A stretch of 64,000 nucleotides of DNA from JACDAE01 sp963744875 (GCA_963744875.1 CAVUVQ010000048.1:1-64000); one strand, 5' to 3'; positions 1 through 9,443 are shown, counted from the stretch's first letter. Program-made: numbers and translations. Notes: a model not told the origin generated them from the letters alone.

Positions 1-20
1 TTCACACCAAGGTTAGGAAG
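1..20 (+). repeat. 20-bp repeat, copy 1
   Basis: The window opens with TTCACACCAAGGTTAGGAAG. Near-identical copies lie at 1825-1844 (minus), 1849-1868 (plus) and 1893-1912 (minus), and a partial copy (AAGGTTAGGAA) at 31-41. The copies bracket the nitroreductase/TetR pair. Function unknown. Confidence 0.6.
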
Positions 21-84
21 AATTTTACAGAAGGTTAGGAAAGTAGAGCTTATCTCTTGACAAGAGGAATTCACCATCAAAAGA

Positions 85-168
85 GGTAGAACTATGTAAG
101 CTCCCACCAGCCGCAAAGTAACAGATGAGGTACTCAAGGCGGCCGGTGGGAACTTACATAGTTCTACC
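85..168. repeat. 30-bp inverted repeat (large hairpin)
   Basis: Arms 85-114 and 139-168 are inverted copies (about 28 of 30 positions pair), starting GGTAGAACTATGTAAG on the left, with a 24-base loop. The hairpin lies just past the stop codon of the minus-strand nitroreductase gene. It could end that transcript, although no clear T-run follows, or be a small mobile palindrome. Confidence 0.6.
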
Positions 169-184
169 CCATATTGAAAGGATT

Positions 185-706
185 CTAGTATCTCTCCGTA
201 ACACGTTCCAAGATAACGATTGGCATGATACGAGACGTTCTTTTTTGAGCCTCAGCGAAGTCGGGTGCCTGTCTTACGACTTCTGCGAAGAGATGGTCAC
301 GTTCAGTAGGTGCTGCAACGGTCGCATAGACTTTCAATTGCTCGGTCCCAACTTCAATCGTAACATCATTTGGCCGAGCGAGAATATTATAGTACCAATC
401 GGGATTGCTGGGTGCGCCACCTTTTGCTGCAATGAGGACATACTTGTCGCCATCTTCGACGTAACGCAATGGAGTGGTACGTGGTTGATTGCTCCTGGCT
501 CCGCGTGTGTGAAGCAAGAGAAACTTTGCGCCTGGGAAATTTCCAACCTTGCCTCCATTTGCGCGAAACTCGTCAATGATCTGCTCATTGAGCATCTTGG
601 TTAGCTGGGCCAACTCTTCGTGATTGGTACTCATGTTTTCTTCTCCTATCATCTGCTGATGGAGAGTCTTGGCTAGCCGAGCCAATTCTTCGTGATTGGT
701 GCTCAT
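185..706 (-). CDS. DUF385 / deazaflavin (F420)-type nitroreductase family protein
   Basis: The body, with a run PGAKFLLLHTRGARSNQPR followed by TTPLRYVEDGDKYVLIAAKG and NPDWYYNI, matches the DUF385 family (Rv3547/Ddn-like split beta-barrel proteins that use F420 or related deazaflavins to reduce quinones and nitro compounds). The first 24 codons are a tandem duplication that copied both the Shine-Dalgarno (AGGAG) and the ATG, so two starts are equally well supported: 706 (173 aa) and 634 (149 aa). The shorter form fits the usual family length. The gene is divergent from the TetR gene at 969, a common regulator/target layout. The family assignment is firm; the real substrate cannot be told. 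Confidence 0.85.
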   Translation of the reverse strand: MSTNHEELARLAKTLHQQMIGEENMSTNHEELAQLTKMLNEQIIDEFRANGGKVGNFPGAKFLLLHTRGARSNQPRTTPLRYVEDGDKYVLIAAKGGAPSNPDWYYNILARPNDVTIEVGTEQLKVYATVAAPTERDHLFAEVVRQAPDFAEAQKRTSRIMPIVILERVTERY

Positions 707-725
707 GTTTTCTTCTCCTATCAAT
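579..725. repeat. 72-bp tandem duplication covering RBS and start codon
   Basis: Positions 579-653 and 651-725 are imperfect copies offset by 72 bp (24 codons). Each copy holds the minus-strand AGGAG box followed by ATGAGTACCAATCACGAAG or a close variant. The duplication therefore keeps the reading frame. Confidence 0.8.
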
Positions 726-822
726 CGAACGAAGTTAACGGGACGTGTAGCTTCGCATACAGCCTCTTTCCAAAGAAGAGAAGCATCTTACTTCGCTACC
801 ACTATTCTTTCAACAACGGTGT

Positions 823-908
823 CGTGTATGCTACACTGTAGGAAGAGTACCATGTGTCTGAGTGCAGAACAACCAGCAAACAGACAGACGCGTCGTGTAA
901 ACAACACG
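823..908. promoter_or_regulatory. Two candidate TetR operators
   Basis: Two palindromes of the form GTGTANNNWACAC occur at 824-836 (GTGTATGCTACAC) and 895-907 (GTGTAAACAACAC; CGTGT/ACACG arms at 894-908). They lie 71 bp apart, between the divergent nitroreductase (start 706/634) and TetR (start 969) genes. Assignment to this TetR protein is an inference from position. Confidence 0.45.
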
Positions 909-968
909 AATGGGAAACTGTTGCTTACATGTAGGGAATATGAGAGCATGTTGAGGGAAGAAATCACT

Positions 969-1565
969 ATGACAACATCTGTTAATCCGAGTGATCCACG
1001 GGTCAAGCGGACCCGTCAACTGTTGCTGCAAGCGTTCATCGCCTTAGTAGAAGAACGGCACAATCTTCACTCGATTTCGGTGCAAGAGGTTGCGGAACGT
1101 GCCACGGTGAACCGAGCAACCTTCTATGACCACTTTGAAGACAAATATGCATTGTTACAGTGCTGGATGCACCAGAAGCACCACCAGATACTCGCCAGCC
1201 AATTTTCTGCCTCCTCCACCTTGCAGTTGAGTACCTTGCGTCAACTCATTCGATCTGTGTTTGACTTGCTTGCGCTCTTTCGTTCCTATCTCAAACCAGC
1301 CGATAGGCAGTACGAGCCGCTCTTCGAGAACGTACTTCAACAAGAACTTTACGCCCTCCTTTTGAGATGGCTCAAGCAGGTTCCATCGGAGGTTCCTTTG
1401 CAAGAAGAGGTAGGAGAAACCACGGCGCAGGTCATCAGTTGGGCGATCTTGGGACCCGCAGCGCAATGGAGCCGGGGAGATCAAACGGTCTCAGCAGGAG
1501 AGATGACCCAGCGCGTCTTGAGCGTCGTGGTTGCTAGCTTTTCACTTGTCACCACTGTTGCTTGA
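969..1565 (+). CDS. TetR/AcrR family transcriptional regulator
   Basis: A 198-aa protein. Residues about 12-58 form a TetR helix-turn-helix with the typical core VQEVAERATVNRATFYDHF and a following KYALL segment; the rest is a helical ligand-binding domain without a recognisable subfamily. The start at 969 is chosen because a GAGGGAAG box lies about 9 bases upstream, while in-frame codons further upstream lack a ribosome site and are rich in unlikely residues. It is divergent from the DUF385 gene and probably represses that gene and itself through the paired palindromes upstream (inference). Confidence 0.9.
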   Translation: MTTSVNPSDPRVKRTRQLLLQAFIALVEERHNLHSISVQEVAERATVNRATFYDHFEDKYALLQCWMHQKHHQILASQFSASSTLQLSTLRQLIRSVFDLLALFRSYLKPADRQYEPLFENVLQQELYALLLRWLKQVPSEVPLQEEVGETTAQVISWAILGPAAQWSRGDQTVSAGEMTQRVLSVVVASFSLVTTVA

Positions 1566-1824
1566 CTGGCATTTTAGAAATCAGGGTAGCGCCTGGTGGA
1601 ATTGCTCCCATTTGGCTTGTCAGCTCACGCCAGAGCAAGCATAGAAATCTCTTGATCATCCAGGCGGTTAGAAGTAAATTCTCCTCTCTAGAAAAATTTG
1701 CGGAATTTCCTAAATGCTTGTATTATGCCCGTCATGCCCACTACTTTGCGGCTGGTGGCAGTTTTCGTAGTGATACCTCAACAAGAGCAGGGAGGCTAAA
1801 CAATCCATACCAAAAATTCCAATT
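1566..1824. other. Non-coding gap
   Basis: No convincing gene. An open frame at 1562-1843 has no ribosome site and no recognisable composition. The part to 1824 shows no clear promoter or hairpin. Confidence 0.5.
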
Positions 1825-1912
1825 CCTTCTAACCTTGGGGTAAATTTTTTCACGCCAAGGTTAGGAAGCCAGACACATCTCTTGCTCAATTTCTTCCCAA
1901 TCTTGGTGTGAA
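1825..1912. repeat. Cluster of three copies of the CCAAGGTTAGGAAG repeat
   Basis: Copies at 1825-1844 (minus), 1849-1868 (plus) and 1893-1912 (minus) match the 20-bp repeat at the window start. Alternating orientation lets neighbouring copies pair as hairpins. The cluster sits between the TetR gene and the DinB-like gene. Confidence 0.6.
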
Positions 1913-2025
1913 TTACCAGGTGGGAAATAATCTTAACATGTTCTGGTGTTACTAATGAATGCCGGGAGTACATTGAAAATATGTAACCTGTACGGATTTT
2001 AACTATTTTTTCTGGGAGAAAATGT

Positions 2026-2589
2026 ATGCTCGATCTTACACCGATCAGAGACCACTCACAAACGATTGCGGAGTTTTCACAAGGCCTGACGAAAGCCGAT
2101 TTGCAGAAATATACCAACGAAATGATTGACACAGAACGCGACATTATCGCTCATGCGACGGATGCCGATGTTGTTTTTGTGCCTGTTGATCCTCAGGCCA
2201 AAGATACTTTCGGCAAGCCTGAGGAGCAGGATCTGGCCTGGACCCTTGGTCATGTCGTTGTGCACGTGACCGCTTCTTCGGAAGAAAGTGCCGCCCTCTC
2301 CTCTTCTCTTGCCCGTGGTTTGGCCGTAGAGGGGCGCTCACGCTACGAGACACCCTGGCGGGATGTAACAACGGTCGCCCAGCTTCATCACCGTCTGGAA
2401 GAGAGCCGGCGTATACGTCTCGCATTCCTGGAGACATGGCCCGATGAGCCTCACCTGGACATTATTCAAGAGCTTTCATTCGGTAAATTCAACGCCGCCT
2501 CCCGCTTTTTGATGGGACTTCTCCATGAAGACTCTCACCTTGAGCAAATGCGTGAAATTATGCGCCAGGCTCATACTGCACGGTCGTAA
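2026..2589 (+). CDS. DinB family protein
   Basis: A 187-aa protein of the DinB/YfiT-like four-helix-bundle superfamily. The metal-binding histidine pattern is visible: TLGHVVVHV near residue 75 and GLLHEDSHLEQM near residue 165. Members bind divalent metal and often act as thiol-dependent or detoxifying transferases, but the exact reaction here is unknown. A GGGAG box lies about 7 bases ahead of the ATG. It stands alone, with a beta-helix gene converging on its 3' side. Confidence 0.85.
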   Translation: MLDLTPIRDHSQTIAEFSQGLTKADLQKYTNEMIDTERDIIAHATDADVVFVPVDPQAKDTFGKPEEQDLAWTLGHVVVHVTASSEESAALSSSLARGLAVEGRSRYETPWRDVTTVAQLHHRLEESRRIRLAFLETWPDEPHLDIIQELSFGKFNAASRFLMGLLHEDSHLEQMREIMRQAHTARS

Positions 2590-2623
2590 CTATCTTCTAT
2601 TGATTCTTGGGTAAAAAAAGAAA

Positions 2624-2660
2624 CGGGTAGAGGCACTACTTTATGTATGGTCCCTACCCG
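2624..2660. terminator. Possible bidirectional terminator
   Basis: CGGGTAG (2624-2630) and CTACCCG (2654-2660) form a 7-bp stem between the convergent DinB-like and beta-helix genes. There is no good T-run, so this is weak. Confidence 0.3.
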
Positions 2661-2681
2661 ATCTGATCTTCAAATCATCCT

Positions 2682-4545
2682 CTAAGCACCGGAGCCGCCC
2701 GCACCATTCATAATGGTCTGTGCTGCAGCAGGCCAGTTGCCATTGGTGAAGGTGTTGTATTTTACAATATCATTATTGACGTTACATTTCGCTTCAGTAC
2801 TTGAGCCACCATTACAATAGGGGGCATCGACATCAACGTAGTTGTATTCAATTGTGTTGTATCTTATGTTGGTCTGCCACATCGAGAGCCAATGCCCCAC
2901 TTTGGCGATGACATTATAGGTATCGGTGAAATGCTGTGAACCCTCATCGTGATAGAGCGCTCTACCTCCTCCCCCGATATCATGAATGTAGTTATGATCT
3001 TCTGAGGAACCAGGTTGGCTGCTCAATGTGTAAATGCCTCCACCGTCGTAGAATGCCTGCATCGTGTTGTAGATCAGGTTGTAGCTCATCCGATTGTTCT
3101 GTGCGTAAGAATTGGTGCCCCAGCCCCAGCCCGATGAGATTCCATCATATGGGATGTTATCGAGCGTATTATGCTGAATCACCGTATTCTTACTATAACC
3201 AATCCAGATCCCACTGGCATCCTCATATTCCTGACCAACTTTGTAAATGAGGTTGCCTTGAATGGTATTCCCATTGGTCATCTGATTGGGATCGGTCGTC
3301 GCAAAATCATTCACCTCTCCAACAGTAATCCCGCCCGAGGAGACATCCGTAATGGTGTTGTTCTCAATGGTATTATTTTGCGCACCATGTCCAAAATCGA
3401 TGGCCACACCACCAAGATGCGTAAATGTATCATGCGATAACGTGATGTTATGAGAATACTGGAAGGAGATGTTTCCCAACGTCTTCGCAGATACCGCAGG
3501 CCTGCTGATCCACACAATACCCGATTGATTATCTGCGTATCCTTGATTGCCGGCTGGCTGCAACCAGGTTGCATAGGAAAACGTGATTCCTGAAAGGACA
3601 ATATTATGTAATGGTTGCGTGAGACTGGTCCCACTTCCATCAATCAATTTTTCCACGGTTGGAGCAAACACCTGAGCGGTCGCCATATTCTCGCCGGAGC
3701 GTGGAATATAGTAGATGTAGCCACCACTGCGATCTAGATACCAATCACCTGCATGCTGCAGGAGTTCGTAAGCATTCTGAAATCCAACTCACCGAGTCCA
3801 TTTGTACAATACCTTGCCCATTATAAGGGGGACCAGGATTGGGCGATGTCGCGGCGTTATTCCAGCATGGAGTCTTCATCGTAATAGTGGTTCCACTGAT
3901 ACTGGAGATATTGCACTGCAGGTATTTCCATGCCCCAAATGCAACTATTTGAATGTCAGTTGGATTGCGCCAGGTCTGCATGGATGTATTGGTTGTGCGC
4001 CAACCTGTTGATGTCTTGGTAAAACCTGCCGGGTTTGTGGTGCTTCTCGTCAGATTTGCTCGTATACCATTGACGTAGAGTTGCAGCGTATTAAGCGATG
4101 TTCCAACAGAGGCGCGGTAGATATTTTTTGAACTGTTATAGAGTGACCAGCCAGTAATCTGTCGGCCACCGCTGATGAGCGGCTTCTCGCCAGAATACGC
4201 CTGATAAATAACGTTGTACCCATTTGTACCTGAATCATGGATTGTGGGTTTTTCACGTAAAATAAAACTACTGCTCAGCGTGTAAGTTCCTCCACGCAAA
4301 TTCACAACAATATCACCACTCATATTACTGGTCAGTGTACGTACTTTTGCCTGCGCCCCCGCTAGCGAACACGGAGCCGCCAGCGAACATGTGCTACCAT
4401 TGCCCGTGGGGGATGCATACAATGTGGTCTGAGTTGCGGCGTGTGCGGGGGTGTGGGCTAGAAAGACGCGTAATCCTAGCAATGTGATCGCGAGAAGCGC
4501 GAAAAGCATCAAACGCTCTCGCGACAACATTTTGCGTTGAGCCAT
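2682..4545 (-). pseudogene. Secreted right-handed beta-helix protein, frameshifted
   Basis: Two consecutive minus-strand frames make one protein of about 620 aa. The first (4545 down to about 3783) has a signal peptide (LLAITLLGLRVF, then HTPAHAA) and the N-terminal part of a pectate-lyase-like secreted protein. The second (down to 2682) carries beta-helix repeats with ladders such as NNTIENNTITDVSSGG and IQHNTLDNIPYDGI. Removing one T from the TTT at 3780-3782 (AAA on the plus strand) joins them smoothly as WIQNAYELL followed by DWYLDRSGGYIYYIPRSG, a typical segment of this family. It is therefore a broken gene or a base-call error. Substrate is probably a polysaccharide, fitting the GH35, PL4 and CE12 genes in this window; exact activity unknown. 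Confidence 0.8.
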
Positions 4546-4901
4546 AACCTATTTCTCCTCCTTGTTCATAGGGAAAGCTTCCAGGCTTTGTGTATCCTGA
4601 ATGAGAAAAAGCACGTTACTGACGCTCTTGCTCATCTTGTTCCTCTAAAAAATCAGGAAACATGTATTGAGTATAGAAAAGAAAATGCTCTCTGTCAAGT
4701 GTTTAGCGGTAAAGAATGCATGCAAAATTGTCAAAAATTGCGAAATATATTAAAAAGAGCCTGAATACATAATGGTTGTTTTTGTGTACATCGTTCATTG
4801 TGATCAGGGAATTTCTTATAGTATTAACTTTGTAACAGCGATATAACCTCTTCAAATATAGAGGTTGCGGGTTCACAAGGTCGTGAGTTCGTGCATGACT
4901 A
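4546..4901. other. Intergenic region between divergent genes
   Basis: An A+T-rich stretch holding the 5' regions of the beta-helix gene (minus) and the hydroxymethyltransferase gene (plus). A small hairpin AACCTC/GAGGTT is formed at 4845-4866. No gene or riboswitch is recognisable. Confidence 0.4.
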
Positions 4902-4930
4902 TTGTTCCCTCTTCTTGTCCCTGTTATACT
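4902..4930 (+). promoter_or_regulatory. Candidate promoter of the hydroxymethyltransferase gene
   Basis: TTGTTC (4902-4907), a 17-base spacer, then TATACT (4925-4930), about 100 bases upstream of the start codon at 5031. Confidence 0.4.
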
Positions 4931-5030
4931 TGGAACGTATTTAGTAAGAGAGCGTCTTTGCCGTGCCCGCTTGTTGTGGATGATGGGTTGTGATTGCTGA
5001 CGCTTTTAGACGATAAAGGGAGCTGATTTT

Positions 5031-6323
5031 ATGAATGTAGACATAAGCGATATCGAGCGAATTCTAGCGGAAGAGGAGACGTGGCGACAGACGCAGGCGA
5101 TCAATTTGATTGCCAGCGAGAATACACCGAGCGATGCTGTACGGCGCGTCCAGAACTCCGATTTTATGGGCCGTTATGCAGAAGGACACCCCAACGAGAA
5201 CGGCCACGTCAACCGCTATTATCAGGGGACACGTTATATTGACCAGATCGAGCAGATGGCACACGACGAAATCGTGGCTTTGTTCCATGCGCAACAGGCC
5301 GATGTACGTCCTATCAGCGGCAACGCTGCGAATACTGCGCTGGCCCTGGCCTATCTGCGTGGCGGCGATACCGTTATTGCCAACTCGACCGATGCTGGCG
5401 GACACATCAGCCATGGGGCAGTTGGTGTTTTTGGACGCCGCATCCAGAATCGGGGCCAGTCGCTCAAAATGGGTGGAAAGAACGCCATTAACCTCCATCA
5501 TCTTCCTCTGACGGAAGACCATTATCATGTAGATGCGCAGAAAACGATTGAACTGATCGATCAGCTTTCTCCACAACTGGTCATTATGGGCAAGAGTCTC
5601 TTCCTCTTTCCCGAACCCGTTTCTGAGGTAGCTGCTTACTGTAAAACAAAGCAGATCCCCTTGCTCTATGATGGTGCCCACGTATTAGGCTTGATCGCTG
5701 GCGGACAATTTCAAGATCCCTTGCATGAAGGTGCAACCTGGATGACTGGTAGCACCCACAAAACCTTCCCTGGCCCACAGCGCGGAGTGATTCTGGGCAA
5801 TCTGGACCCTGAAGATGAGAAGAAATACTGGCCTGCTGCTGATCGCGGCGTCTTTCCAGGCTCGTCCAGCAACCACCATCTGAATACACTCCCAGCTCTA
5901 CTGGTCGCTACACGCGAAATGGCCCAATATGGACGCGAGTATACCGCGCAGATTGTACGCAACGCTCAGGCTCTTGGGAGTAGCCTCGACGAACTTGGTA
6001 CGCCTGTAGAGGCTCGCGAGTTTGGCTATACGCGCAGTCACATGATTGCCGTCAATGTCGCGCAATGGGGCGGTGGCGTCGAGATCGCTAAACAACTGGA
6101 AGCAAACGATATTATCTTGAACTATAATATGCTTCCTGGCGATAGTGATCCGCGCAATCCCTCCGGCCTACGCATCGGCGTTCCCGAAATGACGCGCTTC
6201 GGTATGGACGAACGTGCAATGGGCGAACTGGCGCAATTGTTGCACGATGGTGTGCGCGGTAAAAATGTGAAGGCGTCGGTCAATGCATTGCGTGCACGGT
6301 ATACCAAAATGAAGTACGTATAA
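5031..6323 (+). CDS. Serine hydroxymethyltransferase family protein (archaeal-like)
   Basis: A 430-aa fold-type I PLP enzyme. The N-terminus has the SHMT signature NLIASENTPS, followed by GRYAEGHP and RYYQGTRYID. The PLP-binding lysine is K244 in GSTHKTFPGPQRG, with the cofactor aspartate in LLYDGAHVLGLIAGG. SHMT interconverts serine and glycine with tetrahydrofolate. The KTFPGPQ version and the overall length resemble archaeal SHMTs more than the usual bacterial form (TTTHKTLRGPRGG), so it may be a paralogue rather than the housekeeping glyA, possibly with a different pterin or substrate. A GGGAG box precedes the ATG. It is monocistronic. Confidence 0.85.
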   Translation: MNVDISDIERILAEEETWRQTQAINLIASENTPSDAVRRVQNSDFMGRYAEGHPNENGHVNRYYQGTRYIDQIEQMAHDEIVALFHAQQADVRPISGNAANTALALAYLRGGDTVIANSTDAGGHISHGAVGVFGRRIQNRGQSLKMGGKNAINLHHLPLTEDHYHVDAQKTIELIDQLSPQLVIMGKSLFLFPEPVSEVAAYCKTKQIPLLYDGAHVLGLIAGGQFQDPLHEGATWMTGSTHKTFPGPQRGVILGNLDPEDEKKYWPAADRGVFPGSSSNHHLNTLPALLVATREMAQYGREYTAQIVRNAQALGSSLDELGTPVEAREFGYTRSHMIAVNVAQWGGGVEIAKQLEANDIILNYNMLPGDSDPRNPSGLRIGVPEMTRFGMDERAMGELAQLLHDGVRGKNVKASVNALRARYTKMKYV

Positions 6324-6328
6324 TTTGC

Positions 6329-6402
6329 GGCAACACGGGATAATAAATGGCACCCCTACACCATTGTTGATATGGGATGGCATTCATTATCCCGCATTGC
6401 TG
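6329..6402. repeat. Imperfect inverted repeat with GTAGGGG core
   Basis: CGGGATAATAAATG (6336-6349) pairs with CATTCATTATCCCG (6381-6394), and pairing extends outward with a few mismatches. On the minus strand it reads TGTAGGGGTGCCATTTAT, a member of the dispersed GTAGGGG repeat family. It may end the upstream transcript. Confidence 0.5.
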
Positions 6403-6543
6403 TGCGTACTGTAAAATTTTCGTGTGTTATAATCGTGTTTACCGGAGAATGTTACGACAGCAAATAGGCATACATATTCAGGGTATGTTCACTTTCGTCA
6501 GTGTAATTACATTGTTGTATTTGAAGTTCTTAATGAGGAGGGC

Positions 6544-9429
6544 ATGATGCCACGAAATCTCTTTGTAGAGTCTCTCTTGCGCAGTAAGAGGCATTATTGG
6601 CGACGCGGCCTGGCATTTATAATGCTTTTTGCCATGTGTGCTTCTTTTTTTACCTTTAGTTGTTCTCCCCTCGTACAGGGAGCCCAGGTAGCGGCAAGTC
6701 CATCTACATCTTCTGCTGCTACACCAACCCATACGGTGACCTGGGATCGCTACTCGCTGAAACTGGATGGTAAGCGTTTGATGGTCTGGTCTGGCGAGTT
6801 CCACTATTGGCGTTTGCCCAGTCCGGCCCTGTGGAGCGATGTGTTACAGAAGATCAAGGCCGCAGGTTTCAATACCATCTCCATCTATTTTGATTGGGCC
6901 TATCATTCACCTAAAGCGGGCGTCTACGATTTCACAGGCATTCGTGATGTGAGTAAGCTGCTAACCCTTGCACAGGATGCTGGCCTTTATGTTATTGCAC
7001 GTCCCGGCCCTTATATCAATGCCGAGACGGATGCTGGCGGTTTTCCTGGCTGGCTCATTACACAAAAAGGACGAGCACGTTCAAGTGCATCCGATTATAC
7101 TGCTGCATATATGGAGTGGCTGAGCCACATCGATCCTATCCTGGCGCAACATCAAATTACAAATGGTGGCAATATCATTCTCTATCAGGTGGAAAATGAG
7201 TATACCTATGGTACTCTTGATGCTACCTACATGCAGCAGCTTGAAAATAAGGTACGCGCAGATGGCATTACGGTGCCGCTCGACCATAATGATGCCAGCT
7301 TGCGGAGCAATTGGGCACCAGGTACAGGTACGGGCGCGGTTGATCTGTATGGCTTTGATAGCTATCCTCAGGGCTTCAATTGCTCAAATCCTACAAGTTG
7401 GTCTGGTGTCCCACAATTTGAGGCGAACGCGCGTAAAGCTTCTCCGAATACACCGATCTTCATTGCGGAGTTCCAGGGTGGCTCGTTTGACCCATGGGGC
7501 GGTCCAGGTTATGCAAAGTGTCAGCAACTCACGGGAGCGGATTTTGTCAACGTCTTCTATAAAACGCTCCTATCTGAGGGTGTGACGATGCTCAACTCCT
7601 ATATGACCTATGGGGGCACAAGCTGGGGATGGCTACCTGAACCAAGCGTCTATAGCTCCTACGATTACGGTGCGGCAATCGACGAAGCACGCCAATTGAC
7701 GCCAAAATACTATGCCATGAAGCGTATCGGGTACATGCTTCAGGCCGTTGATCCAATCACCACTACGGACCTCACTTCTGGTGCAACCGTGAGCAATAGC
7801 GTCATCAATGTGCAGCAGCGCGTCAATTCTACTACACAGACGCATTTCTTGTTTCTCCGTCACAATGATGCGACCGCGACAAGTAATGACACATTTCAGG
7901 CAACCTTCACGACTCCCGATGGAACCTATACTGTGCCGCAACAGAGCGGTACAACCTTGCGTTTGAATGGCCGTGATAGCAAAATTCTGCTTGCAGACTA
8001 CAATTTTGGAGCACAGCACCTGGTCTATTCTACCTCCGAACTGTTGACGCAGACCACAATCAACAACCAGGATGTTGCGATGCTCTATGGACGTAATGGT
8101 GAGGATGGCGAGACAGTCCTGCATTATGCAACACAGCCGCAGGTAACCGTACTTTCCGGCTCAGTAACATCGACCTATGCAAATGGAAACCTGCGTCTGA
8201 ATTATGTGCATGGGGCTGGCTTAACACAGGTGCTCATTCATGGTGGTACACGCGATCTGCTCCTGCTGTTGGGGAATGATGATGTCGCCTCCCATGTCTG
8301 GTTGGATCAGACGGCTGCGGGTCCGGTTCTCTCCTATGGCCCATATCTGGTGCGGTCAGCTACAAGTTCCAATGGAGTACTTAATCTGATTGGCGATACA
8401 GATAGCAAGACTAATCTCGTTGTATTTGCACCCAGCTCATTGGGGCAGATCAATTGGAATGGTCGTTCAATTGTAACTACTGGCAATCCTGCTCAAAGTA
8501 CATTGCCTGGTCCACAAGCAGTCACATTGCCAACGCTCACGAATTGGGTGTTCCATGCCGAATCGCCTGAGAGCCAGCCGGGTTTTAATGACACAAGCTG
8601 GACACAGACAAATGCCAGTCAATTGCCAATGGATTATTATGGCTTCCATTATGGCTTTGTCTGGTACCGGGGACACTTTACGGCGACAGGAAGCGAAACG
8701 GGTATCACTATTGATGGAGAGACAGGTGCACATGGTGTATACTCTGTCTGGCTCAACGGAGCATTTTTAGGCACGTATAACACCGGTTCGCATACGATCA
8801 GCATTCCAGCAGGAACCTTAAAGGCGAATACGGCAGCGGAAGTTTCGGTGCTGATTGGGAATATGGGCCATGACGAGGACTTTTCATCGAGTGACTCGCA
8901 TAAATCGCCACGAGGCCTGACGACAGCGTCCCTACAGGGCTCGACGGCTGCGATAAGCTGGAAGATCCAGGGCGACAAAGGTGGCGAAAATATCGCCAGT
9001 GTTGCGCGTGGTCCATTCAATACAGGCGGACTCTATGGTGAACGTAACGGGTGGTACCTGCCATCATATAATGCTGCAAGCTGGAAAGCAGTGACGTTGC
9101 CAAATCGCTGGTCTGCTTCTGGCGTCCCGGCTGGTGTTGGCTGGTATCGCACCAGTTTCACGCTCAATCTGCCCGCGAATATGGATGTACCAATCGGACT
9201 GCATATTAGCGATGCGACCTATAACTACCAGGCACTGATCTATGTCAATGGCTGGTTGATGGGTCGTTATTGGAACACAGTGGGGCCACAAACAACCTTC
9301 TCGTTGCCTGCTGGTATCCTGAACACCAATGGAACCAACACGGTTGCCATTGCCGTCTGGGGACTGGGTGCGCAAACAGGTGGATTGGGACAGGTGAGTT
9401 TGACGAGTTATGGAACGTATGCGCAGTAA
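6544..9429 (+). CDS. Secreted beta-galactosidase, glycoside hydrolase family 35
   Basis: A 961-aa secreted enzyme that removes beta-linked galactose from glycans. A signal segment (GLAFIMLFAMCASFFTF) ends near residue 45. The GH35 TIM barrel follows with WSGEFHYWRLP, the acid/base region QVENEYTYG (E219) and the nucleophile region FIAEFQGGSFDPWGG (E309). The C-terminal half holds the beta-sandwich and galactose-binding jelly-roll domains usual for large GH35 enzymes (WLNGAFLGTYNTGSH, YVNGWLMGRYWN). AGGAGG sits only 2 bases ahead of ATG 6544 and 5 ahead of ATG 6547, so the second ATG may be the real start. Together with the rhamnogalacturonan genes at 34.7-37.8 kb it points to pectin or plant-polymer degradation. 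Confidence 0.93.
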   Translation: MMPRNLFVESLLRSKRHYWRRGLAFIMLFAMCASFFTFSCSPLVQGAQVAASPSTSSAATPTHTVTWDRYSLKLDGKRLMVWSGEFHYWRLPSPALWSDVLQKIKAAGFNTISIYFDWAYHSPKAGVYDFTGIRDVSKLLTLAQDAGLYVIARPGPYINAETDAGGFPGWLITQKGRARSSASDYTAAYMEWLSHIDPILAQHQITNGGNIILYQVENEYTYGTLDATYMQQLENKVRADGITVPLDHNDASLRSNWAPGTGTGAVDLYGFDSYPQGFNCSNPTSWSGVPQFEANARKASPNTPIFIAEFQGGSFDPWGGPGYAKCQQLTGADFVNVFYKTLLSEGVTMLNSYMTYGGTSWGWLPEPSVYSSYDYGAAIDEARQLTPKYYAMKRIGYMLQAVDPITTTDLTSGATVSNSVINVQQRVNSTTQTHFLFLRHNDATATSNDTFQATFTTPDGTYTVPQQSGTTLRLNGRDSKILLADYNFGAQHLVYSTSELLTQTTINNQDVAMLYGRNGEDGETVLHYATQPQVTVLSGSVTSTYANGNLRLNYVHGAGLTQVLIHGGTRDLLLLLGNDDVASHVWLDQTAAGPVLSYGPYLVRSATSSNGVLNLIGDTDSKTNLVVFAPSSLGQINWNGRSIVTTGNPAQSTLPGPQAVTLPTLTNWVFHAESPESQPGFNDTSWTQTNASQLPMDYYGFHYGFVWYRGHFTATGSETGITIDGETGAHGVYSVWLNGAFLGTYNTGSHTISIPAGTLKANTAAEVSVLIGNMGHDEDFSSSDSHKSPRGLTTASLQGSTAAISWKIQGDKGGENIASVARGPFNTGGLYGERNGWYLPSYNAASWKAVTLPNRWSASGVPAGVGWYRTSFTLNLPANMDVPIGLHISDATYNYQALIYVNGWLMGRYWNTVGPQTTFSLPAGILNTNGTNTVAIAVWGLGAQTGGLGQVSLTSYGTYAQ

Positions 9430-9443
9430 TGTTCTATAAACCA

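Noticed and set aside
1562..1843. Open frame of 93 codons after the TetR gene
   Set aside because: Overlaps the TetR stop, no ribosome site, runs into the repeat cluster, composition not protein-like.
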